64,000 bases of DNA, from the NCBI GenBank assembly GCA_021397845.1, contig CM038044.1, forward strand, positions 103,290,942-103,354,941, written 5' to 3'. The DNA comes from Areca catechu. Taxonomy: Eukaryota > Streptophyta > Magnoliopsida > Arecales > Arecaceae. Made by a program: the position numbers and the translations under genes. Numbering within the stretch: the stretch's first letter is position 1; each line of letters starts with the position of its first letter. Positions 22,991 to 34,158 of the stretch are shown piece by piece. Below the pieces are notes generated by a model, which was given only the letters and a program-made list of their open reading frames with translations, had not been told where the DNA came from and did no database searches.

Positions 22991-23543
22991 TTCTGGTGCA
23001 AAGGAACGGAACCCAATTCCGGCAACCAAAGTCCTGGCACCAAAAACTTATGAAATACAAGCCGGAAGCTCTAGGGGTTCCTTCCCGAAGCTTGGAGGCC
23101 TCCTAAATCTAGTTTCTAACTAAGAGTCGATGTGGAACTACAAATCAGAGTTGCAGACTTGGCTCCCATGAAAAACAACAACAAACAATGACAAGGAATT
23201 CAGACATACCATCAACAAAGAGCAGAACATAGAGTCACGGAACCTAGTTCCTCCATGAAGTCCCGAACCTCAGTCCGGAAGATGGCCCGGAACCCAGTTC
23301 TGGTGCAAAGGCACGGAACCCAATTCCGGCAACCAAAGTCTTGGCACCAAAAACTTATGAAATACAAGCCAGAAGCTCCAGGGTTCCTTCCCGAAGCTTG
23401 GAGGCCTCATAAATCTAGTTTCTAACTAAGAGTCGACGTGGAACTACAAATCAGAGTTGCAGACTTGGTTCCCATGAAAAACAACAACAAACAATGACAA
23501 GGAATTCAGACACACCATCAACAAAGAGTAGAACATAGTGTCA
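22931..23543 (+). repeat. Tandem duplication of about 306 bp
   Basis: Copy 1 is about 22931-23237 and copy 2 about 23238-23543. Both run from CGGAACCTAGTTCCTCCATG through GGAAGCTC, TCTAACTAAGAGTCGA and AACAACAACAAACAATGACA to GAACATAG. They differ by only a few substitutions and a 1-bp indel, so the duplication is recent relative to T1. The first part overlaps the last 50-bp units. Confidence 0.88.
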
Positions 23544-23639
23544 AGACAAAAATCATGAGAAGTGAAGGGAGAAGAACTTCATTTCCAGTGTAAGGATTTC
23601 TTACAAACAAAAGAGACCCGATAGATAGGGTGACCCAAA

Positions 23640-25980
23640 AGAACAAAAAAGAAGCCCTACACTAGAATACAGAGTGGACGACCCAAGGTCACTCCACCGT
23701 CGGCTCCACCCCAGGCTGGGAAGCCTCCGCATCGCCAGTTGCCTCCCCGATAGGTTGCCCGGTGGTCTCCTCATCGGCAGCTCCTTGCACTGCTGCCCCC
23801 TCAGGCTACTCCCTGGGGCCACCCAGAATGACCCCAGTCAAATCCAGCTCCGGGAAGAGGGAGGCCACCTTCTCCCGGCAGACCCCGAAGCCCTTTAAGA
23901 AAGAGTCTACGGTAGCCTCGTGGACCTCATCCTTGAACTCTTGGGAGGCCCAAAACTTTGGCATGGCCTCCTGGGCATCCCTTTGTGCAGCTTCCAGCAG
24001 CCCTGAGATGTAAGAAGTTTTCATCTTGGCCATCGTCAGCTCTGCTAGGACCTCGTCGACCCAGCTTTCCAGTGATCGAGACTGCTCCCTGAGAGGGGAG
24101 ATCTTTATTGTGTCCTTCTCGACATGGTGCTGAGCCAAGATCCTCTCCTTGGATCGGGAGGCCTCGAGGTCCCTGATGCATCCTTCAGCATGGGCCAGGT
24201 CCCCTCAGAGAGCCTCGTTGCTCTCCCTCTACTCACAACCCTTCTCCATCAAATCCGTCACCTTGGTCACGAGCTTGGCTAGCCTTTTTTCCCTTTCGAC
24301 CTCTTTCCTCATAGAAGAAGCAAGGAAGTCGTAGAGAAGTAGGATGTCAGTCCTGATCTGCATAAAAAATGAGGTCAAAACCCCTTAGCAATCCAACTGG
24401 AACATTGACAAGGGAGGTGATGGATACTTACTTTGAAGAGCTGAGGAAGGATCCCGAGCAATGCGGCCGCATAGTCCCGTCCACCCCTCAAGCGGCGGTC
24501 CCGGGGCATGGCCACGTACTCCATCATCATCTCTGCTAGCCCCTGGTCTCGGATGACTGAGGCATTGCCAGGGAGCCCTGCCAGTGCAGGATGGGGCTCG
24601 GAGGAGGGTTGAGCAGGAGTCCCTCTAACCGGCAGAGCCGTGGCTAGCGGGGTAGCCACCGCCATCATGGCCACTATCGGAGCGCCGATCGCCACGGTCG
24701 TCGTAGAAGGCACCGGTCGCTCCTCCTCCCCACTCCCATCGATGTCGATGACCTCTAGGGTGGGAGCTTGCTGCTGAAATGGCTGGGGGGTTGCATCCGC
24801 CACCCTGGGCTCCGAGGTCGAAGCTGGCCTGGGCCCATTGTCCGTCTCCATGTGGGCCCTCTTCGATAGAGTCTCCTTAGCTCCACCCGAATCACCTCTT
24901 TTTCAGGCCCCCTCCATCAGGCTATCCATGGAGAACTTCATCTCTGAAAAGACAAAAAGTCAAAGGAGATTAAAAAAAAAAGAAAGAGAAGAAAGGAGGT
25001 TTGGAGCCTCACCATCGTCTGGATCGGGTTGACCGCTACCTCGAACAGGTTTTGCTCTGAGAGCAGAACCTCGAGGAAAGGGACCACATTAGTCAACAGC
25101 TGAGAATTGACCTCTTGGTCAGCTGGCTCAACCTGGGAGTTTCGGTTCAAGGATGGTCTGGCTCACTCCAGACCCAATAGACATCCCCAATCGAGGTGAA
25201 GAAGAACCGATTCTTCCATCCCTTGATTGATATGGGGAGGTCGAACCAAAGACACCTGGGCCACAGGAAGAGGTACCACCAGCCATCATCGGTGGAATAA
25301 CGCTTCAGGGTAAAGAGGGCCCTGAATAGCAAAAAATGGGTGACAAACCCGTGGAAGTGGTAGAAAACAATGAAGGCGAAGATGACCCTGATGGCATTAA
25401 GAGCTAACTGGGCCAGAACGAGGCAGAAGTTGCTGAGGAATGAAAGGAAGAAAGGGTGAAGTAGAAAATGAAGACCTCCAGTAAGGAAGTCCTCGTAGAA
25501 AGCGACTCGGCTAGGGCCAGTCGAGGTGACTCTCTCCCTCGATCTCGGGAGCGAGAGTCAGATGGAATCCAGGAACCCATACATGTCCCAGATCCAAGAA
25601 AGATCATCTTCGATCATCGTTGAAGTGAAATCGGAGGGACCGAAAGGAGTCTCTGCCATCGAAAGGGTGACAACAAAGATGGGAAGAGCAGGGATAACAG
25701 GAGGAGCCCTAGGGGCCCTAAAGACTCAAATGGTAATTTTGCCCGACCGCAACCACCTCCGGACATCAAGGGGAACGTCATCCTCCAACGAGGAGGACGA
25801 TGGAGTCCTCAGCCATGATGGACCAGCCTCGTACAAGTTAGGAGAGGAACGACAATAATGACCCGAAGGAGCCATCGAGAAGGAAGATGTTAGAAAGAGA
25901 TCTAGTTCGACCAGGACATGGGGAGGATTGGAGTTTGAGAAGAAGCAGGAGAGAAAATAAGGATCAAGGGGACTCACCAG
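23640..25980 (-). pseudogene. Antisense ORF region of T1 (putative gypsy-type transposon protein)
   Basis: Downstream of pol, the opposite strand holds a decayed long ORF. A probable start is MAPSGHYCRSSPNLYEAG (about 25875). The segment 25147-25332 reads WFDLPISIKGWKNRFFFTS, matching the KGWKxRFFF signature of the Pfam family Transposase_28 (putative gypsy type transposon). Further on come a low-complexity part (24375-24851) and a charged, probably helical part (23806-24138, LESWVDEVLAELTMAKMK). Frame changes and stops break it into five or more pieces; some gaps may be introns. Antisense ORFs of this kind are known from Tat-lineage elements; their function is not established. Confidence 0.7.
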
Positions 25981-26375
25981 GCTATTTTAGCAGAGAAAGG
26001 CAACCCGAGAGATGAAGAAGGACCGCTGCAATCACTGGAAGATGTGAGAAAGCCAAGAGACCTTGTTTCTGGAAAGTCATCACTCTTTTAAAAACCAATC
26101 GACAGCAGTTGTACATCCTTTTTTCGCTCGAGCCAGCAAATGAGCACCACATGTGCAGACACCCGACGACAATGCTTTGGTCCGCTGGAAACCACCTCGA
26201 GCCTGGCATGGCGTAATTATGGTCCATCGAACATGTAGACATGGCGCCTGCACATTGGATCTTGGGTGCAATGAGCGGAGCGGTGCAATCGAGATAATTA
26301 TTATGCAAGATTTTTATCCTCCAATGTCATCTGTGCATTAACTCCCCATGTCCCAGCTACGGTGCTTCGATGGGA

Positions 26376-26393
26376 CTTGGGAGTGGAGGCAAC
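26376..26393 (+). other. Polypurine tract of T1
   Basis: CTTGGGAGTGGAGGCAAC lies immediately before the TGATATGG start of the 3' LTR. A purine-rich run here would prime plus-strand DNA synthesis. It defines the LTR start at 26394. Confidence 0.7.
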
Positions 26394-26677
26394 TGATATG
26401 GCAAGATCGCTGATATGGAGCACACGTCAGACCCGAATGGTGGCCAAGCAGTGTCGTGCAGTGTTCTCTTTCGAGCTCTCCTGCTAGGTGGCCTGGCCAG
26501 CGATCACGCCCACCTCGAGCCGAGCTCAGCACCTCTGCCCCTTCGCTAAGTGTCGACCCAGGAGGGGTCCACCTTAATCGAAGTGGCCTGCCTCTGCTCC
26601 TTTACCAGGTGTTGACCTAAGAGGAGTCCAACTCGGCAGAAGTCGAGCCAGGCACCTTTGCTCCTTTGCTAGGTGGC

Positions 26678-28242
26678 TGATGCGGGACGAAAATCGATGT
26701 AACCCTAGATTATTTGGGAAAGGGAAACAACCTAAACAAACTAGGACCGTGGGAGGGCAAAGAAGCCTCCCGAGACTATGGTGACACTGAAACTAAAACC
26801 CTAAAATAGCTAATCTCTTTTGTTTTCACTTTTCTTGGTGGAGGTGGCGAAGGAAAGATGGAGATAGGGGACTGGGGACTGGAACTCATGGCCTTGGGAC
26901 TCACTCTAACGGGGAGACACACACAGAAAGTCTGGGGTCAAAGCGTAAAGCTACCCTCTCGAGGGATTACAGCACACAGCTACCCTCCCGGGGGATCAAA
27001 GCACCAGCTACCCTGAGCTCTCATCGAACCCATAATGCACATAGCAGGGCTCTCACATAGATGTGCTATGATGACTCTCAAAGGTCATGAGGGGATAAAG
27101 AAGACGAGATAGTGGATAACTAGGGTGCTCATCGAACCCATAATGCACACAGCAGGGAATGAAGGCAAACGGGCCTCAGCCCAGAACCAGAACCAGAACC
27201 AAAACCAATTGAAAACCCAAAAATTTATATCAAATCATTTTACAAGAGGGGGAGTGGGGGCCTTTATATAGAAAAACCAAAACCCTCAATTTCTTAGCCT
27301 TTGAGAAAACTAAACAAAGAAAATAAATTATATCAAAATTCATGTTGCATCAAAAGTGGTGCTGATCTACTCTAAGAAGCATGTTAGCTTGATGATTTGT
27401 ACTGAAAAGCATGCTGCTCTAAAAAATGGAATGCTCTGAAATCCGTGCAAACTCAAACTCACGATCGTGGACAGGGAGGGAACCAACTATGGCGGGGCAC
27501 CAGCGGATGGCCGGGAAGCGGGCGGCGGACGGGGCCGGCGGACAGCGAGTGGCGGATGGCTGGTGGCGGGCTGCAGGTGAGGCGGCACAGGGAATGGCAC
27601 GGCACGCTGGGCATGCCGTTTGGTCTCCCACAACTATGGGAGACCACCAGGGTTTTGGCAGGATGGCGGATGGCGGGGGAGGTCGGGGATGACAGGATGG
27701 TGGCCGGCGGGCAGGCGGGTGGCAGCGGCAATGGCGGGCGGCGGCACAGGGGCGGCACGGCATGCACAGCCATGCCGTTTGGGCTTCCCACGACCGTGGG
27801 GCCCAAGGGTGCCGGCGGGGGCCCTCCGATGGCCAGGCATGAGCCGGCCGGTGGCAGGCCAGTGGTGGTAGGCGATGACGATGGCTATGGGATGTGGGCG
27901 ACGGTTGGTCTTCCCACGGTCGTTCATCTTCCACGAGCGTGGGCGGCGGACACCGGGTTTCCGGTGAGGGCGTGGCCAGCATGGGCTGGCGGGCTGGCCG
28001 ACGGGGGCGGCCGGGGGTCAGGTGGCCCGGATCTAGGCCAACGGGGGCGGCGGCTAGGGTTTGGGAGCTTAAAAAAAGAATCACAGGAGAAGATGGAATA
28101 TTGTAGGAACAAATTAGGAATAAGATCAGGATAAAGGTAGAATAGCAGGAATAGGTGGAATAGCTGGAATAGGAAAAATAAAAAAAATATGAGAAAATAA
28201 AAAAATAGAAAAAGAACCTGGGCCTACCCTGGATCCCCATTA
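26678..28242 (-). mobile_element. Solo LTR inside the T1 array, target duplication GTGGC
   Basis: The block runs TGATGCGGGAC...GGATCCCCATTA and is flanked by GTGGC (26673-26677 and 28243-28247); removing it restores a normal array monomer (CCAGGTGGCACCCCC). On the minus strand it ends GTCCCGCATCA and has TATATAAAGG near 27266-27275, so the minus orientation is favoured. Its outer end is TA rather than CA/TG. The GC-rich core (27420-28080) holds inverted repeats around GGTCTCCCA/TGGGAGACC. A 276-residue reverse frame there is low-complexity and not supported as a gene. Confidence 0.85.
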
Positions 28243-29455
28243 GTGGCACCCCCAGATGGATCCACCTCGGCTGAAGTCGAGCTTACCTCTGCCCCTTTGC
28301 CAGGTGTCGACCTAGGAGGGGTCCACCTCGGTCAAAGTGGGCCTACCTCTGCTCCTTCGCCAAGTGTCGACCGAGGAGGGGTCCATCTCGGTTGAAGTCG
28401 AGCCAAGCACCTCTGCTCCTTCACCTGGTGGCACCCCCAGATGGGTCCACCTCGGTCAAAGTCGAGCTTGCCTCTACCCTTTCGCCAGGTATCGACCCCA
28501 GAGGGGTCCACCTCGGTTGAGTGGGCCTGCCTCTGCTCCTTCACCAGGTGTCGACCCAGAAGGGGTCCACCTCGGCATAAGTCAAGCCAAGCACCTCTGC
28601 ACCTTCACCAGGTGTCGACCCAAGAGGGGTCCACCTCGGTCGAAGTGGGCCTGCCTCTGCTCCTTCGCTAGGTGTCGACCCAGGAGGGGTCCACCTTGGC
28701 TAAAGTCGAGCCAGGCACCTTTTCTCCTTCGTCAGGTGGCATCCCCAGATGGGTCCACCTCGATCGAAGTCGAGCTTAACTTTGCCACTTCTCCAGGTAT
28801 CGACCTAGGAGGGGTCTACCTCGGTCAAAGTGGGCCTGCCTCTTCTCCTTCGCCAGGTGTCAACCCAGGAGCGGTCCACCTCGGCTGAAGTCAAGCCAGG
28901 CACCTTTGCTCCTTCGCCAGGTGGCATCCCCAGATGGGTCCACCTGGGCCAAAGTCGAGCTTGCCTCTGCCCCTTTGCCAGGTGTCGACCTAGGAGGGGT
29001 CCACCTCGGTCGAAGTGGGCCTGCCTTTGCTCTTTCGCCAGGTATCGACCTAGGAGGGGTCCACCTCAATTGAAGTTGAGCCAGGCACCTCTGATCCTTC
29101 GCCAGCTAGCACCCTTAGATGGGTCCAACTCGATCGAAGTCGAGCTTGCCTCTGTCCCTTCACCAGGTATCTACCCAGGAGGGGTCCACCTCGACCGAAG
29201 TGGGCCTACCTCTACTTTTTCTCTAGGTGGCATTCTAGATGGGTCCACCTCGGCCAAAGTCGAGCCTGGCACCTCTGCTCTTCCACCAAGTGGCACCCCC
29301 AGATGGTCCACTTCGGTCGAAGTCAAGCTTGCCTCCATCCCTTTACCAGGTGTTGACCCAGGAGGGGTCCACCACAATCGAAGTGGGCCTACCTTTGCTC
29401 CTTCGCCAGGTGGCATCCCCAAATGGGTCCACTTCGACCAAAGTCGAGCCTTCTC
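28243..29455 (+). repeat. Tandem array in T1 3' LTR
   Basis: This has the same A, B and C monomers as 6302-7640, in the same A-B-C order over much of the block. It is the continuation of a short piece at 26530-26677 that the solo LTR split. It includes a few deleted or recombined units, such as the B-type unit at 28556 with GGCATAAGTC. CpG-derived changes (CG to TG or CA) are frequent between copies. Confidence 0.88.
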
Positions 29456-30277
29456 TATGGAGTGCCAGGAGGACCGAGAGAGCAAGCCCCAAGGACGTTG
29501 CTGAGGACGGCACCACAGTGCGGCACATCTAGTATGGCATTCCCAAATCTGTGACGGTGCGTAGAACCTTGTTTGCACCAGTTTAGGAGGGACACCTTGA
29601 TCGAGGCATCAGAGCCGGTGACCAGTGACCTGGAACCCCCCCGGAAGGGGAGGGCCACGGTCAATGCCTCGAACCCATGGGCGCCTATGCACGGATCGAG
29701 GTCCTGCTTGGCTCCCCCTTTCGTGATTACACGATAAACGAGACGAGCTCGCCACTTAACTCCCAACCGTAAGGGGAGACAACCTCAGGAGAATGGCCAA
29801 TAAGCGCCGTTGACCTCCAAGGCCTCCCTAGAGGGGGAGAATCGAGGCACTGAAGCACTCGATGATATCAACAAGGCACCAGCGAGCATGGGGGATGGTA
29901 AGCAATCAAGAGGCGAAATGTACGGAAGAAGAGAACAAGCGACTCTGAGACAAAGGTTCCGAAGGAACTCTCAAGGGCGAGATTGGCGAGCCCAATCACA
30001 AGAACCGGAGTGTTGACTCCTCTCGTTCTCACTCATTTTCATTCATCTCCTCATCAAAGATTCCTCTAAGCATGGAGACCCAGTGGGTATCCGTCTTAGT
30101 GGATCTGTTTCACTTTGCCGCTCTTTAGCTTGATCATCAAAGTGCCCTCGCTGGAACCCCCAGCCTGAGTCTCTAACCTTGTTTTGCAGGTCCGGGAATG
30201 TTAGGATTCCGAAGTAGAGGGGACCGAAGTCCGACACCAACTCGCAGCTGCAGGCCACGGCGGTAAGGTTGGAAGCA

Positions 30278-31928
30278 TAATGGATAAGAAAAGTATCTAT
30301 TTTCTTAATTTAAATAAGTCAAATATAAAAACATGTCCTAAAATTATTATAAAGTATCATGCTAACTTGGCTTCTAGGGCATGCATTTAATAAAGGATAG
30401 CGATGATGGGTACCAATTCAGCACCTAGGTAGGCTGAGTCAAGGCCTGCTACAGGCCTTGGACTATGGCAACCAACAATTGCACATAAAGTTGGAGTTAG
30501 TGAAACTGCTCAACTATGATGGGAGGAGTAGCCAAAGGCTCGCCAATACCATGATCTGGGAGAGCTTAAGGATGATATGCCAGGACAACCGGTTCCTTGG
30601 TAGGAGGAGTGGTAGTTCCATCACTGCCTTCATCCTCACCATAGCTGCACAAAGGAAAATAATGCTATAGGTCCTCTCAATAATTGTTGGTAGGCCGCAA
30701 TATTGTCATTAGGACACCGTGGCTATCAGCTTAATTAACCGACTTCTAAATTAAATTAAGAACATGTAGAAAGAGTGAGTCGGATCGAATCCATGGAGAA
30801 GGTAGTGCATAAAAAAAATTGAAATCTTTGATTTTAATAGGAAAAATGAAAAAAAATTTGTAGCATGGGTTCCTTTAAATAGAGCTCATCTAGGGCTTCC
30901 TCTTAGTTAATTTTGGATTCAATCGGGCTCCAGATCGGCTAAATATCATAAAGAAAAATCTTGACCATTGATCAATCATGTGATGGATCCATCACAGCAT
31001 TTCTTCCTTCTCGGGAACATAGAGACCAAACTAGACACTCGTAGAATCCTCGAATCCCCCTTTGATTGGGACTCGAACTTGTTCCTCCCAACTCCTGCGG
31101 TAGTGGATAGATGGTGGTGGATGGCGGCAAGAGGCGGCGACCGACGAAGCTCGGCTGGTTGGCATGATGGCAGGGAGACCGAACATCAGAGAAAACTAGG
31201 AAGGGGGCAGCTACGGGCTGATGTGGGAGATGACTCAGTGGTGGCACAAGGGGGGAATGGAGGCGGTGCTAGGCAACGGTCGGTGGCAAGTGGCAGTGCT
31301 AGGCGATGACTGAGTGGAGAAAGAACGTGATAGGGGACCATGGCTGGAGCTTGGAATAGGGAGGGGCAACAACTGGAAGATGACCAGCGATGTCTGAGCT
31401 CTCAAATGGTGGATGGCAATGACCAGTGGTTAGGGATGAAGGGCAACGATGATCGACAGGAAGATTTTTGAAAGTGGTGGCCGAGCGAGGATTTGATGGT
31501 GGTAAACGGGTCTCTGATAACATCTCCGGTGGTGGAGGGCTTCTCGGTGGCGAGGGGAACGATGGGGGAAGTCTCCGATGGCCGGGCGGCATGAAACGAT
31601 GACTGTGGTCCACGAGAATGGGTCGTGGACTGACAGTAATGGCTGTCGATGGACCGAGCTCCATTTCGTAGACCCAACAGCCAGTCCTTGGTAGATCGAC
31701 TGCTTTAAAATGTGTGTAATTTTTTTAATAGATTTCAAACTTCAATTTTGGATCCATTTGAACTCTGATTTGAGTACCGTTTACATCGTTTGACTCTAAA
31801 AATTGAGTTCTTTCAATTCATGGGCTTATTTTCTTTAAAACATCAATAAAAAGTATCAATTCTTAATAAATACTAATTAATTAATACTTATTTTAATGGT
31901 TAAATTGGAATAATTGATAAACTTATCA
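30278..31928 (-). repeat. Probable LTR of a minus-strand Ty3/gypsy element
   Basis: On the minus strand an LTR appears to start TGATAAGTTTATCAATT at 31928, directly after a G-rich tract (TTGGTGGGGTG). A TATTTAAAGG-like box lies near 30870-30882. The lower boundary is unclear; 30278-30740 may be internal or flanking sequence. A GC-rich section (31085-31680) has only chance ORFs. I see no recognisable protein in the block. Confidence 0.45.
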
Positions 31929-32138
31929 CACCCCACCAACTTAATCATTGCTAGTCCCTTAACAATGTCATTAAGATATAAGTATTAGTTTTATAACCAT
32001 GTATCATTAAGATTCTCCTTTGAATCTAGGTTTAAGGTCAAAAGAAGTTAGCTAGTATCACTAACTAGGTATTGAGCTTTCAAAATAAATTTCACAGTCA
32101 GAACTATTAGAAACATTCTTAGAATTCATCCAAAGTAT
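31929..32138 (-). other. 3' internal end of the same gypsy element, with polypurine tract
   Basis: The minus strand reads GGGACTAGCAATGATTAAGT followed by TGGTGGGGTG at 31929-31965, a pattern I associate with the 3' untranslated end of Athila-like gypsy elements (recalled, not checked). It is cut at 32138 by the Sirevirus. Confidence 0.4.
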
Positions 32139-33572
32139 TGCCCAGAAATGGAGCCCAAGAGGGAGGGTGAATTGGATCTTTTAAAATTTAAAACATTAAT
32201 GGGAAGGTTTAGTGGTGTTTGTGAGTAATAAATTCAATGCACAAGATTGAATGCAGCGGAAAGCAGTAAATCAAATACAATAAACAAAGAGCAAGAGAGA
32301 AAGAAGGCAATCACACGTAAACACAATGTTTATAGTGGTTCGGTGCAAACCTAGCACCTACATCTACTCCCCAAACTATCCTTGGGAATTCCACTATAAT
32401 CCATTCAAGATTATAGCCGACTTATTTTTCAAAAGGCTCACAAGTCAAAACCTATGTTGGTTTTGTCACCTAGGCTCACCAACAAACCTTTACACTTGTT
32501 TTGTCTTCAGGTTCACAAGTTAACCCTAGTTGGTTTTATTCCTTTGGCTTACCAACAAACGACAACAACCTTCTTTCAAGACACCCTTGGAAGCAAGGTC
32601 AAATCACAAGACAAAATCAGATATACAATTTCAAAAATAAGACAAACTCTCTTCAAGAGTAGAATGGAAGCTTTGAAGCTCAAGTTGATGCTTTGTCTTG
32701 TCTCCTCCTTGGAATATCCTTCAAAGTCCTCTTTTGGAATGATGTAAGGATGGGCTTGTAAGCTTTTTTAGGGAATCAAACTTTAAGTGGCTCTTGATGT
32801 GAAGTTTTTGAGAGAATCTTGGCTTTTTGGCTTTCAATGGACTTCAATGCACTTTCCTTCCTTTAGAATGAAGTTGGTGGAGGTTAAATACAACTAAAAA
32901 CTTCCAAAAAATGGTTTGTGACCATTGGAGCCTGGAATCTAGACATTTGGAGCTTGAAAAGTGATTTCTCCAAGTCAGAAAAATAGATCCGTTAGGGCTG
33001 TCAGACTTCAAGTGTCGACACTTGGCTTGTCAGGTATCGACACTTGGCTGTCAGGTGTTGACACTTGATTTCTAGGTGTCGATACTTGAACATTCAAGTG
33101 TCGACACTTGATCCATAGGTGTCGACACTTGACACAAAAACCCACCATTGGCAAAGTTCTGTATTTTTAAATATCTCAGGCCTTGAGCCGACACTTGGAA
33201 ACCTAATTGTCGACACTTGAAATGCAGGTGTCGATACTTGAGTTATGGGTGTCGACACTTGACTTTCCAGGTATCGACACTTGACATTGAAAAATTCATA
33301 TTCAAGTGCAAATTAAACCAAAACACAAATAATAATTTTGAAACTTAAATGGAACATAAACAAATAATAATTGAACATGTAAAAGCCCTTTTTTCATCAA
33401 GAGGATGTCCAAAATTATGAAAAATGCTCCATACCACGGCGTGCCATGATACATAAACTTTTGAGAATTTGAGATGCTTGCTTCCTGAAAACTCATAGCT
33501 AGAAATACACATTAGTATACAATATGTACTCAATGTTTTGTTATTTATCAAAATCACTAGGTGGAGCCAACA
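32139..33572 (-). repeat. 3' LTR of the Sirevirus
   Basis: It starts TGTTGGCTCCACC on the minus strand, right after the polypurine tract. The end is set near 32139 (...TTTCTGGGCA) on similarity to the Sirevirus LTR end CTCCCTCTTGGGCTCC; it may be off by a few bases. It holds the palindrome cluster at 33008-33285. Length is about 1.43 kb. Confidence 0.7.
33008..33285. repeat. Cluster of about eleven AAGTGTCGACACTT palindromes in the Sirevirus LTR
   Basis: The perfect palindrome AAGTGTCGACACTT, or versions with one or two changes (GGTATCGACACTTG, GGTGTTGACACTTG, GGTGTCGATACTTG), recurs at 22-25 bp spacing, with one longer gap at about 33140-33188. A second cluster is at 36635-36725. Repeated palindromes in the LTR and 3' spacer are known from Sireviruses and are thought to be regulatory; the exact motif differs between hosts. 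Confidence 0.85.
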
Positions 33573-33587
33573 ATCTCCCCCTTTTTG

Positions 33588-34158
33588 ATGATGACAAAAT
33601 CTTGAGTAAATCAGCATTAATTTTCAAATTTCAAATATGATATTTCATGAATATGATTGTAAGTTCATATGAGCCACAATTTTCAAAGTTAGGAAGAATC
33701 AATCTCCCCCTCAATTAGATAATTCTAATTAGAACAAACAATATGTTATTCTGGGTATCAGATCAAATTGGAAAATTTGAAAAGATAAACAATTTATACC
33801 ATACTCCCCCTTTTTGTCAATCATTAGAAAAGGGAATAACCTCCCCCTCAAAATGAGCATGGAGATAAAAAGTGGTAGAGTATCAGAGTTGACATATATC
33901 AGAGTCAAAAAGAGCCAAAGAAAGTATCAGAGCCAAAGAAAGTATATCTATGAAGTAAATGTAACCAATCAAGCAATCATAGTGAATCAACATTTATAAA
34001 CATCAAATTGAAATATATATATATATGTTAAGTAGAGTTTTTAGTACAAAACTTGCTGACTCATCAGCAAAACTGAAACAAACAGAGTATATCAAGAGTC
34101 ATACATCAGAAGTAACATAAAACATAAAGAGCATACAACAGAATAAACATCTATGAGG
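33588..34158 (-). other. AT-rich 3' spacer of the Sirevirus
   Basis: It has several short CTCCCCCTTTTT or CCTCCCCCTC tracts (33706, 33804 and 33842), duplicates of the polypurine tract on the minus strand, and a short (AT) run near 34014-34025. There is no coding sequence. Confidence 0.55.

Larger units (their letters stand above)
6152..30277 (+). mobile_element. T1: Tat-lineage Ty3/gypsy element with nested insertions
   Basis: Both LTRs start TGATATGGCAAGAT (6152 and 26394). They share the tandem array, a conserved segment (7640-7947 and 29455-29763) and the 3' part ending near 15284 and 30277. The internal region reads gag, protease, RT, RNase H, a second RNase H, integrase, tandem repeats and an antisense ORF region. 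RT followed by a second RNase H and an antisense gypsy-associated ORF points to the Tat lineage. Three later insertions sit in it: 7946-14992 (compound), the solo LTR 15657-17368 and the solo LTR 26678-28242. Flanks GAATG and TAATG are a probable degenerate target duplication. All coding parts carry stops or frameshifts. Confidence 0.8.
26394..30277 (+). repeat. 3' LTR of T1 with an inserted solo LTR
   Basis: It matches the 5' LTR start (6152) base for base at the beginning, then has the tandem array (26530-26677 and 28243-29455), the shared unique part (TCTATGGAGTGCC...), and the segment 29764-29985 that the 5' LTR has lost. It ends near ...GGTTGGAAGCA (30277). Without the 1565-bp solo LTR and one GTGGC copy it is about 2.3 kb. 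Divergence from the 5' LTR is clearly larger than between the LTR pairs of E2 and E3. Confidence 0.75.

Noticed and set aside
27419..28249. A 276-residue minus-strand ORF beginning with a hydrophobic, tyrosine-rich stretch
   Set aside because: It lies wholly inside a solo LTR; the rest is proline/arginine low-complexity from GC-rich DNA, and overlapping plus-strand ORFs are as long.
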